Source: Flavobacterium fontis (GTDB lineage Bacteria; Bacteroidota; Bacteroidia; Flavobacteriales; Flavobacteriaceae). Taken from it: 64,000 nucleotides of DNA. Made by a program: the position numbers and the translations under genes. The stretch is from contig NZ_FQVQ01000001.1 of the NCBI RefSeq assembly GCF_900129405.1, forward strand, positions 186,001 to 250,000, read 5' to 3'. Position 1 is the stretch's first letter. Each line of letters starts with the position of its first letter. Under the pieces are notes generated by a model that was given only the letters and a program-made list of their open reading frames with translations, did no database searches and was not told the DNA's origin. Of the stretch, positions 27,525-36,430 are shown piece after piece.

Positions 27525-28860
27525 AAACCTTCTCCCCATGCTGCGACAGGTCCAGTCCCAGTTGTTCCGATTCTTGGCTTACGCGAATTGGGATAAGGAA
27601 GTTGGTGAATTTAAAGAGGAGGTAAGCCCCGCCAAAGGTAAACGCGGAGACCAAGACGAGTGCGGCCATGTGGTGACCAAAAACCGACCAACCCCCGTGG
27701 ACGAGGCTGGCGTTTTCCCCCTGCGCGAAAAGGGCGGTGAGAATCATTCCCATAATTCCGCCCACTCCGTGACAGGCAAACACATCTAGGGTATCGTCAA
27801 TTTGTTGTAAGCGTTTCCAGTACACCATGGTGTTGGACACCAAAGCGGTAATAAAACCAAAGAAGATGCTTTGCGGCACGGTCACATAGCCCGCGGAAGG
27901 GGTTATGGCTACGAGTCCGACCACCGCGCCAATGCATGCCCCGAGGGCCGAAACTTTGCGTCCGTTCAATCGGTCAAAGAACACCCAAGTCAGCATCGCG
28001 GCTGCCGAAGCAATGGTGGTGGTTGCAAAGGCGAGTGCGGCGGTAGCGTTGGCGGCGAGTGCAGAGCCTGCATTGAATCCAAACCAGCCAAACCAGAGGA
28101 GTCCGGTGCCGAGGAGCACAAACGGAATATTGGTGGGGATATGTTCGTTGTTTTGTCGTTTTCCGAGCACGATAACCCCTGCCAGTGCGGCAAACCCGGC
28201 GCTCATGTGAACGACGGTGCCGCCGGCAAAATCCTTCACACCGAAATACCCGCCGAGTAGGCCGTGAGGGTGCCAAATCATGTGGCATAACGGTGCGTAG
28301 ATGAGTAGGGTAAACAAACTAATAAACAATAAAAACGAAATAAAACGGATGCGTTCGGCCAATGCGCCAGTAATGATTGCGGGGGTGATCACCGCAAACT
28401 TCATTTGAAACAACGCATACAAGATAAAAGGAAGTGTACTTCCGAGGGATTTGTGGGGCAAAAAGGAGACCTGATCAAAAAAAGCAAAGTCGGTGGGATT
28501 ACCGATAAGCCCATAGTGTTTTCCGTTGAGGGTGATGCCGATAGGGTCGCCAAACGATAGACTAAACCCAACCACGACCCACAGCAAACTGATGACGCCT
28601 AGGCAGATAAAACTCTTAAGCATGGTCGAGATCACGTTTTTTTTGCCGACCATCCCGCCGTAGAAAAACGAAAGCCCAGGGGTCATGAGCAGCACCAAAC
28701 ACGAAGAAGTAAGAATCCAAGCGATATCGGCGGTGTTGAGTTGGTCGAGTGTACCAAAAGTAGTACTCGCCACGGGATCGGTATGCGGCCACACCAGTCC
28801 CACCACAGCCACAAGGGTAATAATGACAAAAGCCGACACCCAACGTTTTTCTAATTTCAT
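27523..28860 (-). CDS. amt: Ammonium transporter
   Basis: 445 aa, the normal size for the Amt/Mep/Rh family, with about 11 membrane helices after an N-terminal hydrophobic segment. Family motifs: LLMTPGLSFFYGGMVGKKN, DFAGGTVVHMSAGFAALAG (pore His region) and FACHGVGGIMGMILTALFAQG (second His of the twin-His pore). It moves ammonium/ammonia across the inner membrane. No glnK/glnB gene is adjacent, unlike in many bacteria. Confidence 0.95.
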   Translation of the reverse strand: MKLEKRWVSAFVIITLVAVVGLVWPHTDPVASTTFGTLDQLNTADIAWILTSSCLVLLMTPGLSFFYGGMVGKKNVISTMLKSFICLGVISLLWVVVGFSLSFGDPIGITLNGKHYGLIGNPTDFAFFDQVSFLPHKSLGSTLPFILYALFQMKFAVITPAIITGALAERIRFISFLLFISLFTLLIYAPLCHMIWHPHGLLGGYFGVKDFAGGTVVHMSAGFAALAGVIVLGKRQNNEHIPTNIPFVLLGTGLLWFGWFGFNAGSALAANATAALAFATTTIASAAAMLTWVFFDRLNGRKVSALGACIGAVVGLVAITPSAGYVTVPQSIFFGFITALVSNTMVYWKRLQQIDDTLDVFACHGVGGIMGMILTALFAQGENASLVHGGWSVFGHHMAALVLVSAFTFGGAYLLFKFTNFLIPIRVSQESEQLGLDLSQHGEKV

Positions 28861-29164
28861 ACTTCAACCCTAATTTTGATAGGGTAAAATTACAAATTAC
28901 ACTATATTTTAAGTAAAACAAAGTAAAAAATTAGGGGGTATGTTTTAATTTTTGTGAGTTTATTAAAAAAGAAGGTGTTTTTTTACGGGGTTGTAAATAC
29001 GAAAACGATTTTTGGTGACTAGTGGTTAGTGATTAGTGACCTGCCTATGCCGGCAGGCAGACTAGTGATTACTGCTCACTGAACACTGCTGACTGTTGAC
29101 TGTTGACTTTGCTAAACAGTTCTGTATCTTAAAGTTAGATGACATTTTGATTACCTTTAAGCTT
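28861..29164. other. Intergenic region with repeat array
   Basis: 304 bp upstream of amt (minus) and downstream of the helicase gene (minus). It holds the amt leader and, at 29010-29107, a directional repeat array. No ORF or RNA gene is seen. Confidence 0.6.
29010..29107. repeat. GACTAGTGATTAGTG-type array with CTGCC palindrome
   Basis: Words GACTAGTG, GTTAGTG and GATTAGTG followed by CTGCTGACTGTTGACTGTTGAC. At 29041-29060 it is interrupted by the CTGCCTATGCCGGCAGGCAG palindrome. The unit is the reverse complement of the TCACTAA/TCACTAG array at 22831. Confidence 0.8.
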
Positions 29165-32080
29165 TTATAGATTTGATTCTGTCAGGTAATTGTATAAATT
29201 ATCTTCTACAGGAACATTCATTTTGAATATAAGGGTTACTACATTGACATTATTTCCTTTATCATCTTTTAATGTGTCGTTTTTGAATGAGGAATCTATG
29301 GGTTGGACATCACCCATATAGTAAAAATCAGTTCCCTCATCGTTACTTTTTTTGATGAATAATGGGAGTCTTATTTTATTCTCTCTTATTAAAACAACAT
29401 CGTTACTATGTAAATATCTTTGATTTTTTGACATCCATTGAAATTCAAATTTATTTAAGAATTTATCAAGATATTTAGTACTTCCAGCAATATCATCTGA
29501 TTTATGATAATTTACAAAAAGCGCACAATCTTTATTGTCATTACTTATCATATATCCACCAACATTTAATCCAACAGGATTTGTTTCCCAATTCAAAATT
29601 CTGAAAACGTCTTTTCTAGAATATTTCTGATAAAGAATAAAACCATCAAAAAAGTTCTTTCTACTAAAATGTTGATTATAGTTGTACTTAGCAAATTCAA
29701 TATTGTCTTTTAAAAATGTATTAAAAACATGGTTGTTTAAACTCTTTTTAAATTCTGTTGTACTTGAAATTTTTGTGTCATTCAACAAAACATTTTTGAT
29801 GTCATATATTTTGCTTACCGGCTGTAACTTTTTATCCTTGTTTTCTGTGATGAAATCAAAATTTATATTTCGAATTGCAGATTCAATCGTTTCTTGTGTC
29901 GGCTTGTAATCATATAGATTGCTAATGGTTTTTTGAATTTCTGTTATTGAAGTTGATCCATTGTGTATTATTAAATCTAAAATTATTACTTCTTCGATTC
30001 GTTTTGCATTATTTACATCATTGGCAAAAAACTCTAATAATTTTATCTCTTTTTCCGTCAAGTTATGATCAAAATTCTTTTCAACTAGTAATACAAAATT
30101 GAAGAACGATTTAGCGTATTTTACATATAAAAAAGGATCTCTTGAGCCGTGTTCAATAAAGTCCATCATCATTGGATAATGGCCTAATTTGTTTTTAAGA
30201 ACAATAAAATCACTTTCCAAATCTTTTTTCATTTGCATATTGGCTGAGTCAATTGCTTCAAAGATTCTTTTTTTAGTAATTTCCTCAAAATTAATCGTGG
30301 AAGCGCCAGGGATCATGTTGCTTCCGCCTGACATTAATTTTCGAAGCGTGTCTTTATTGTACGATGAATCGCCATATAAAGCAATTGGTATTAGAAATGA
30401 GTTGGAATAATTGCCAATAAAATCTATAACGGTTAAATATTCTTTATCCTCTGCTTTTCGTAATCCACGACCTAATTGCTGAACAAAAATGATTGCAGAT
30501 TGTGTGGGTCGAAGCATAATTACTTGATTAATACTTGGAATGTCAATACCTTCATTAAAAATATCACGAGTAAATATATAATCTATTTTCTGTAAAGGAT
30601 CATTTGATTCTAATCGAGAAATAGCTTCATTTCTTTTCTCTTCAGAGTCATCTCCAGTTAATGCAATTGACTTTAAACCACGTTTATTGAATGCTTCAGC
30701 AAGTTCTCGGCATTCATCAACTCGAGAGCAGAAAACCAATCCTCGAATTATCCCAGAGTCACATCCATAAATTTTAGATTTTTCAATAATGTGATTAATA
30801 CGTTCATTTGAAGTCAAAAGTCTGAAATCAGCATTTTCCTCTAAAACGTTGCCATTAACACTAATATCGGTAACGCCATAGTAATGGAAGGGACTTAACA
30901 TATCTTCGTCTAAAGCTCTGTTTAGACGAATCTCATAAGCAATATTGTAATCAAAAGATTTAAATATGTCAAAATTATCTCCTCGTTCAGGTGTTGCAGT
31001 CATCCCTAAAAGAAAATCAGGAGTAAAGTGAGTTAAGATTCGTTGGTATGTGTTAGCCCCAGCTCGATGTGTTTCATCAATTACAATGTAATCAAAGTGA
31101 TTGGGTTCAAAATTATCTAAATAGGATTGTTTTGATATTGTTTGAACTGTTGCAAACAAATAATCGGCTTCATCTTTATTATTGCCAGTAAACATTCCCA
31201 TTTTTTTTGTTGTTCCAAAAACCTTTTTAAAGGTTCGCATTGCGGCTTTGGCAATGTTTTCTCTGTGAACAATAAATAAAAACTTTTTAGGATTCACCTC
31301 TTGAACATCAAAAGCTGATAGAAAAGTTTTACCTGTTCCTGTAGCAGAAATCAAAATGGCTTTCTTTTTGCCTGCAGCGCGTAATCTTTTTAAGTTGCCT
31401 AGCGCTTCTTTTTGCATTGAATTAGGAACAATTTGTATCGAATCAACGTTTGCATCTTCAAAATGTTTTTGTCGCTCTTTTCCTTTAATATAAATTGGTT
31501 CATACAGTTTTAGGAAGTTTAAATCAACTATCGTTGCATCATTAAAATCCCTCGTAAACTCTTGAATGGTGTCATGGATAATTTGGCTGATTGGTGTAGC
31601 AGATATTTTAAGATTCCATTCTTTATTTGAACAAAGCGCATTTGCAGTTAAATTACTACTGCCTACAATTAAATTATAAATAGAACCTTTTTTGAATAAA
31701 TATCCTTTTGAATGAAAATTGCCTTGAGTAACAATACGCAACTCAATATTTTTGAATTGCATTAATTGACGAAGTGCTTCTGGTTGAGTGAAGTTTAAAT
31801 ATTGAGAGACAAGGATTTTTCCCTTAATCTTTTTTCGTTCAAGTTCTAACAAACTATTTTTTATTACCGCAACTCCACTTGTAGTTACAAAGGCAACTGA
31901 AAACCAAAACTCATCACTATCTTTAAGCTCTTTAAGTTCTTTTAATAAAGAAGAAAGTACTTTTCTACCTTGAATTTTGTCATTTAATAATAACTGCGGA
32001 AGGTATTCGTATTGTGAATGTACTCCACGATCTACAAAACCTGTTTTTAAACTCTCAAATAATATTTGGTGTAAATCCAT
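29165..32080 (-). CDS. PLD-nuclease/SF2 helicase with DUF3427 domain
   Basis: 971 aa. An N-terminal phospholipase-D-type nuclease domain carries an HxK-like site (NFHSKGYLF, with GSSNLT). An SF2 helicase follows with SATGTGKTFLSAF (Walker A), IDETHRAG (DEAH box), GMTATPER and QQLGRGLRKAEDKEYL (motif VI). The C-terminal about 450 residues match the DUF3427 type. Such proteins are often defence- or repair-associated. Its ATG overlaps the NUDIX gene stop (shared base 32080), so the two are translated as a pair. A+T-rich, unlike neighbours on both sides. Confidence 0.85.
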   Translation of the reverse strand: MDLHQILFESLKTGFVDRGVHSQYEYLPQLLLNDKIQGRKVLSSLLKELKELKDSDEFWFSVAFVTTSGVAVIKNSLLELERKKIKGKILVSQYLNFTQPEALRQLMQFKNIELRIVTQGNFHSKGYLFKKGSIYNLIVGSSNLTANALCSNKEWNLKISATPISQIIHDTIQEFTRDFNDATIVDLNFLKLYEPIYIKGKERQKHFEDANVDSIQIVPNSMQKEALGNLKRLRAAGKKKAILISATGTGKTFLSAFDVQEVNPKKFLFIVHRENIAKAAMRTFKKVFGTTKKMGMFTGNNKDEADYLFATVQTISKQSYLDNFEPNHFDYIVIDETHRAGANTYQRILTHFTPDFLLGMTATPERGDNFDIFKSFDYNIAYEIRLNRALDEDMLSPFHYYGVTDISVNGNVLEENADFRLLTSNERINHIIEKSKIYGCDSGIIRGLVFCSRVDECRELAEAFNKRGLKSIALTGDDSEEKRNEAISRLESNDPLQKIDYIFTRDIFNEGIDIPSINQVIMLRPTQSAIIFVQQLGRGLRKAEDKEYLTVIDFIGNYSNSFLIPIALYGDSSYNKDTLRKLMSGGSNMIPGASTINFEEITKKRIFEAIDSANMQMKKDLESDFIVLKNKLGHYPMMMDFIEHGSRDPFLYVKYAKSFFNFVLLVEKNFDHNLTEKEIKLLEFFANDVNNAKRIEEVIILDLIIHNGSTSITEIQKTISNLYDYKPTQETIESAIRNINFDFITENKDKKLQPVSKIYDIKNVLLNDTKISSTTEFKKSLNNHVFNTFLKDNIEFAKYNYNQHFSRKNFFDGFILYQKYSRKDVFRILNWETNPVGLNVGGYMISNDNKDCALFVNYHKSDDIAGSTKYLDKFLNKFEFQWMSKNQRYLHSNDVVLIRENKIRLPLFIKKSNDEGTDFYYMGDVQPIDSSFKNDTLKDDKGNNVNVVTLIFKMNVPVEDNLYNYLTESNL

Positions 32081-32475
32081 TATTGGCTTGTACTTAATTT
32101 ATCTACTATAGGGATGTCAGCAGCTGCCCAATCCAATTGGTATAGCTCATCTTTTGTTAACCATTTAAAATCTACGTGCTCATTAAGTTTTGGCTTAATC
32201 GAATCACAACTGCACAAATAACTATGCATGATGATTCTGAAATCAGGGTAGCTATGGTCTACAGTTAGGAAGTGGGTTTGAATGTGAATATTTAAATTTA
32301 ATTCTTCTGAAATTTCTCTAACGAGTGCTTCCTCAGAAGTTTCATTTTCTTCAACTTTTCCCCCTGGAAATTCATACTTAAAAGCGATATAATCGAACTT
32401 ACTATCATTCCTTTGAACACAAAGGATTTTGTTTTCATGTATAATTACAGCGGCAACTACTTCTACTGTTTTCAT
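32080..32475 (-). CDS. NUDIX hydrolase (MutT-like)
   Basis: 131 aa with a complete NUDIX box (GGKVEENETSEEALVREISEEL, GX5EX7REUXEE type). The family removes pyrophosphate from damaged or regulatory nucleotides; this one resembles (deoxy)nucleoside triphosphate pyrophosphohydrolases of the MutT/NudG type. It is the first gene of a two-gene unit with the PLD/helicase, and the pairing suggests that it acts on a nucleotide linked to that system. Substrate unknown. Confidence 0.88.
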   Translation of the reverse strand: MKTVEVVAAVIIHENKILCVQRNDSKFDYIAFKYEFPGGKVEENETSEEALVREISEELNLNIHIQTHFLTVDHSYPDFRIIMHSYLCSCDSIKPKLNEHVDFKWLTKDELYQLDWAAADIPIVDKLSTSQ

Positions 32476-32546
32476 TTTATTTAATAATTACTCAAAAGTA
32501 ATCAAAAGCCGTTTACAATTAATTAATTGAATTTTGCAAAATAATT

Positions 32547-32789
32547 TCAAGACAAACATTGCTGATTCAAAAAGTAACATCTCACCGCCACCTTCCAAAC
32601 CTCTCTTTCCAAACGATACAGTTCTTTGGCGACGTTCCACCCTTGAATAAATTTTTCGTCATCTGGGGAGATGGCTTCACCGTCTAGTACGCGTGTTAAA
32701 ATATCAATCCATGTGATGGTGGGGCTGGAGTAATAGTGAGGATAGTATTTTTCTACAATTTCCCAATGTGCGGCGCTAAGTCGTGTCAT
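32547..32789 (-). CDS. Small hypothetical protein
   Basis: 80 aa, helical, Trp/Tyr-rich (MTRLSAAHWEIVEKYYPHYYSS...FIQGWNVAKELYRLEREVW). I do not recognise a family. No signal peptide. It lies between the NUDIX gene and the T9SS protein gene, and its composition is closer to the chromosome than to the NUDIX/helicase pair, so it probably marks the edge of that insert. Confidence 0.55.
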   Translation of the reverse strand: MTRLSAAHWEIVEKYYPHYYSSPTITWIDILTRVLDGEAISPDDEKFIQGWNVAKELYRLEREVWKVAVRCYFLNQQCLS

Positions 32790-32950
32790 ATGTTGTTTAT
32801 TTCTTTTTTAAAAGTACAAAAAAATCCCCCCGAAGGCAAACGGAGGGAGTAGGTGTTGTGGGAGAACCCCAACCGAGCGGCGTATAATCGAATGCCCCAA
32901 AGGTCGTAGGGACGTGTTAAGCCCATGTTGTGCGTGGGTTATTGTATTAT

Positions 32951-32986
32951 CAAAAAAAATCCCCGAAACCGAAGCCCCGGGGATTA
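32951..32986. terminator. Terminator after the choice-of-anchor I gene
   Basis: AAAAAAAATCCCCG...CGGGGATT stem; read on the minus strand the stem is followed by a T run, as expected downstream of the gene ending at 33008. Confidence 0.85.
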
Positions 32987-33007
32987 CACAACAACTGAAA
33001 AAAAAGA

Positions 33008-36000
33008 CTACTTCACAATAAACTTTTGGGATTGTCCCGTTTCGGTCTGAACAATATATACACCAGGGGCTAAATCTTGTGTAGGAATCACCAACGCTTG
33101 GGGGTAATACCCAACTTTTTGTCCCGTTATCGTATAGATCGTACAATCGGCGGCGCGGTTGCAGTATAATACGCCGTCTTGTCCAACGGGATTAGGGAAT
33201 ACCGCAAAGGGAAGGACTGTTGTGTCCCATTCTGGGCGTCCTAAACCGTTGGTGTCAATTTCAAAAACGGTAAGGGTTCCACTAATTTCATTGGCGACCA
33301 AAATATAAGGTTTGCCCGTCGTGGTGTTCTCAGGCTGAATATACGTAATGCCCTCTGGACCATGGTCGCCTGCATAAGCCGAAGTACTGCGACTGTTTTT
33401 GTAATCGGTCAATACGGGTTGCGCGGGATTGGTAATGTTGTAGACCATCACCCCTCCAATACGCTCCAACGATACAAAGGCAAAGGTTTCTGTTCCCAAG
33501 GTTGCTATCGTTACTCCTTCGGGTTCAGGCCCTTTCGCACGACTACGTCCTTTGGGAGTGTTGTTTTCGTGGTCGGCATTGAATAGGGTCGGTAAATTGG
33601 CCGCGGTAAACCGTTCAAATTGATCGCCACTATCATATACCAACGCTTGTGTTTCGGCATTGAAAATCGAAAACGATCGCGACCCGACACAGTACAATTG
33701 TTCCAATTCGGCATCAGCGTCGGTATTTCCATTCAAATTGGTAATACGGAAACGCCCCATATTGCTGTTTTGTTTTAAAACGGCAGCATTCGGAAACGCG
33801 GTAGCATCCAAAGCCGCTGCGCCTACCGTTGTTCGTTCGTTTAAGGCATTGTATTCGCGTTCATCGCCTTCGTTGGCGGTTACCAAATACGAAACGCCAT
33901 TCACCGTATAATGGGCCATGGCATCGGGAATGTAATAGGCTTGAAGGGGCCAGTTGGCAATTAAAATCTGTCCATTGTTGTCCGAAACATCAAATCCATT
34001 CCCTGGGAGCGCAATGTTTTTAGTGCCTAAGGGCCATATCGAAGTGATGCTGGGTGTGGTAAGATTGATTTCGGCAATGGCATTGTTTTCTTGTAGGGTT
34101 ACCCAAGCCTTTGTACCGTCGGGATGAACCGCTAGATATTCGGGCTCCAAATCTTGCGCCAAGGTACTTGTTGCTTTTCCTTTGCGAACACCAGCATTAA
34201 GTAACGCCGCTTCTTGTGCATTGAAAGCCGTAAAATCAAGGGTTGTTACCTGGGCTTGAGTAGCCTGAGCTATGCCTCCAGAAATATCAATAATACTCAC
34301 ACTCCCCAGCGGATCAACGGTGTAGTCGCTATCGGGTTGTCCTTCATTGGCGGTGAGAATTTTGGTGCCATCGGGGGTAAACGTAATCATATCGGGTAAA
34401 GCGCCCACTGTGAATTGTTTTTGAAACACCCCTTGCGTATCAAATACTACTACCGACCCATTAAGCGCTTCGTTGGCATTGGGACACGCCACTGCAACCA
34501 AACCGTTTTTGACGGCAACACTAGTCACACCTCCATAAGTATTCAAATCAAGGGTTTGAATCACCGACAATTGCGTTGGATTGCTAAAGTCAATGATATC
34601 CAAAACGCCACTAGCGGCACTGGTGGTAAATAAACGTTGCGTCACAGGATCGTGAACTACAATTTCGCAAGTGCGATTGTTGGCCGTGCCCGAAGGATCA
34701 AAACTACCCAAATAATTGAGTTCTATCTCTTGGGAAAGACTGGGCGTAGGCGTGTCATTATCGAGGATGTAAAGCGTCACCCAAGCATTGGCACCCAAGG
34801 TTACCCCCTGTGGATTTTCTAAACGAAATACGACATATTCGGCTTGTTGTTCGGCTATTGCATCGTCAATAATGGGAACCGTAATCGCAATCGTGGCAGG
34901 CGAAGAAGCGGAAAGTGTAATGGTTTGTGATGTAGCCGTAAAATCATTGGCATCGGCCGTACTGAATGGCGCTGTTTTTACAACCCAGTCAACAGAAGCT
35001 GCAGCGGGGTTGGTCACGGTTAAATTGAGCGTAACACTTCCCGCATTTTCATTAACCGTTACAAAAGAATTGGCAAAACTAAGAGTAGGTTGTCCTGTGG
35101 TAAATGTGATGCTTTGAAGGGTTGTGATTGCATTGTTGGCAGCATCCTCGACAGTGTTGGGAAGTAAGGCCAAGTAATACGATTGATTAACGGTAAAAGG
35201 AGTTAGTGGATTGACCGTGATGACAGAACCGTTGATGGTAGCATCAAAAGGAACGGCAGTCCCCGTAGCCGAATTTAGACGTAGTTCGAGAAGCGCATCT
35301 ACCGAGGTATTGTCGATGGGAGTGTCGTTAACAAAGCGAATAGGTTCGTTGAATGTGAGTGTAGGTTGCGCCGTAAGTGCTACGTTAGTCGCATTATTTT
35401 GTGGAAAAAAAGTTACAGTGGGAGGCAGTATGTCTGCGCCTGAAAAGGGCGTTCCTTGTAGGGTGACATTATCAAAACGGTTGTTGCCAACAGTTCCACC
35501 ACTGCCTTGAGCAAACTCAACTTTGACTTTAAAATTAGGATTATTAGTCACCCCGGGAATCGACGAAAAATCAAGGGTAGCCAATGCAGGGTCACCGTTA
35601 TTGGGTGCGATATTGGTCAAAAAAGTATAGGTAGTTCCGTCGGTGGAATACGACCAGATTTGCGTACCTGCTCCCGAATTGGACCGACGGGTTGCCATTC
35701 GCATCACAATAGCTTCGTATCCTGTTGTGGGAAGGCTGAATACCAATGCACCACCGATGGGATCATTGAAACGTAAATGTGTTCCCGAGGAATCCCCGTT
35801 TTGGGCATTTAAATTTTGGACGTTAAAGTTTTGCCCCGTTCCACCCGAGACATCAATCGTACTGATTCCACCTGGAAGTGCAACCAAAGACGCTCCGCCC
35901 AATGTTTGCGAAGGCGTGGTCAAAGCCGCCAAAGAACTATTGTCGTTAAAGTTCCAATAGTGAACCAATGTTTGTCCCGACGCATTGGGAGCGACATACA

Positions 36001-36046
36001 AAAAGAGGCTCAAAACTAGTAATTGCAAAAAGTCGTTTTTTCTCAT
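33008..36046 (-). CDS. T9SS-secreted choice-of-anchor I family protein
   Basis: 1012 aa from the ATG 36044-36046, which places the signal peptide first (MRKNDFLQLLVLSLFLYVAPNASG); the frame is open 24 bp further. Order: N-terminal beta-sandwich, Ig-like domain (PPTVTFFPQNNATNVALTAQP), Calx-beta-like domain near TLSFANSFVTVNENAGSVTL, then a long LVIVD/choice-of-anchor I beta-propeller with VANEGDERE and GPEPEGVTIA motifs. The last about 70 residues (PFAVFPNPVGQDGVLYC...GVYIVQTETGQ) form a T9SS sorting tail. Such propellers may have phosphatase- or binding-type roles. Confidence 0.85.
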   Translation of the reverse strand: MRKNDFLQLLVLSLFLYVAPNASGQTLVHYWNFNDNSSLAALTTPSQTLGGASLVALPGGISTIDVSGGTGQNFNVQNLNAQNGDSSGTHLRFNDPIGGALVFSLPTTGYEAIVMRMATRRSNSGAGTQIWSYSTDGTTYTFLTNIAPNNGDPALATLDFSSIPGVTNNPNFKVKVEFAQGSGGTVGNNRFDNVTLQGTPFSGADILPPTVTFFPQNNATNVALTAQPTLTFNEPIRFVNDTPIDNTSVDALLELRLNSATGTAVPFDATINGSVITVNPLTPFTVNQSYYLALLPNTVEDAANNAITTLQSITFTTGQPTLSFANSFVTVNENAGSVTLNLTVTNPAAASVDWVVKTAPFSTADANDFTATSQTITLSASSPATIAITVPIIDDAIAEQQAEYVVFRLENPQGVTLGANAWVTLYILDNDTPTPSLSQEIELNYLGSFDPSGTANNRTCEIVVHDPVTQRLFTTSAASGVLDIIDFSNPTQLSVIQTLDLNTYGGVTSVAVKNGLVAVACPNANEALNGSVVVFDTQGVFQKQFTVGALPDMITFTPDGTKILTANEGQPDSDYTVDPLGSVSIIDISGGIAQATQAQVTTLDFTAFNAQEAALLNAGVRKGKATSTLAQDLEPEYLAVHPDGTKAWVTLQENNAIAEINLTTPSITSIWPLGTKNIALPGNGFDVSDNNGQILIANWPLQAYYIPDAMAHYTVNGVSYLVTANEGDEREYNALNERTTVGAAALDATAFPNAAVLKQNSNMGRFRITNLNGNTDADAELEQLYCVGSRSFSIFNAETQALVYDSGDQFERFTAANLPTLFNADHENNTPKGRSRAKGPEPEGVTIATLGTETFAFVSLERIGGVMVYNITNPAQPVLTDYKNSRSTSAYAGDHGPEGITYIQPENTTTGKPYILVANEISGTLTVFEIDTNGLGRPEWDTTVLPFAVFPNPVGQDGVLYCNRAADCTIYTITGQKVGYYPQALVIPTQDLAPGVYIVQTETGQSQKFIVK

Positions 36047-36220
36047 GAGGTTTTGTGTTAGATGCCACAAAAGTCATGCGTTTGTTTTAGGTGAAAATGA
36101 AGCCAATGCTATAACTAGATTATGAATCCTGTCTATTCTGTGCAGTTATGTTAAGGAAAATCCTTTTTGTGTGGCTACAATACACTTTTTAGCAATAGTT
36201 TCTTTACCGTAGCTTTACAA

Positions 36221-36253
36221 AAAAATCCCCTACAACCTGCAGGGGATTTTTTT
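36221..36253. terminator. Terminator-like hairpin
   Basis: AAAAAAATCCCCT-acaacctgc-AGGGGATTTTTTT, symmetrical, in the intergenic space ahead of the repeat arrays. Confidence 0.8.
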
Positions 36254-36255
36254 GA

Positions 36256-36427
36256 GTTTCAAGTTTCAAGTTTCAAGTTTCAGGTTTCAGGTTTATTCCG
36301 CTCCGCTCCATCAGTCGGCTAAAGCCTCGTGTCAAGTTTCAAGTTTCAAGTTTCAGGTTTCAGTCTTTCACGACTTACGACTTATGACTTACGACTTTCT
36401 GACTTACGACTTTCTGACTTACGACTT
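36256..36427. repeat. TTTCAAG and ACGACTT arrays
   Basis: Two adjoining arrays: TTTCAAG/TTTCAGG heptamers (36256-36365, interrupted at about 36295-36335 by a non-repeat insert), then ACGACTT/ATGACTT/TCTGACTT units to 36427. The second array ends 3 bp from the M13 peptidase stop codon. Confidence 0.9.
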
Positions 36428-36430
36428 CCC

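Larger units (their letters stand above)
36047..36430. other. Intergenic region with terminator and repeat arrays
   Basis: 384 bp between the M13 peptidase gene stop side and the divergent-strand start of the choice-of-anchor gene. It holds the latter's leader, a terminator at 36221-36253 and two short-repeat arrays (36256-36427). No gene is supported; a plus-strand ORF at 36252-36503 is translated repeat. Confidence 0.7.

Noticed and set aside
28998..29012. Fourth LacI operator (CGAAAACGATTTTT)
   Set aside because: Only one half-site matches; the palindrome is broken.
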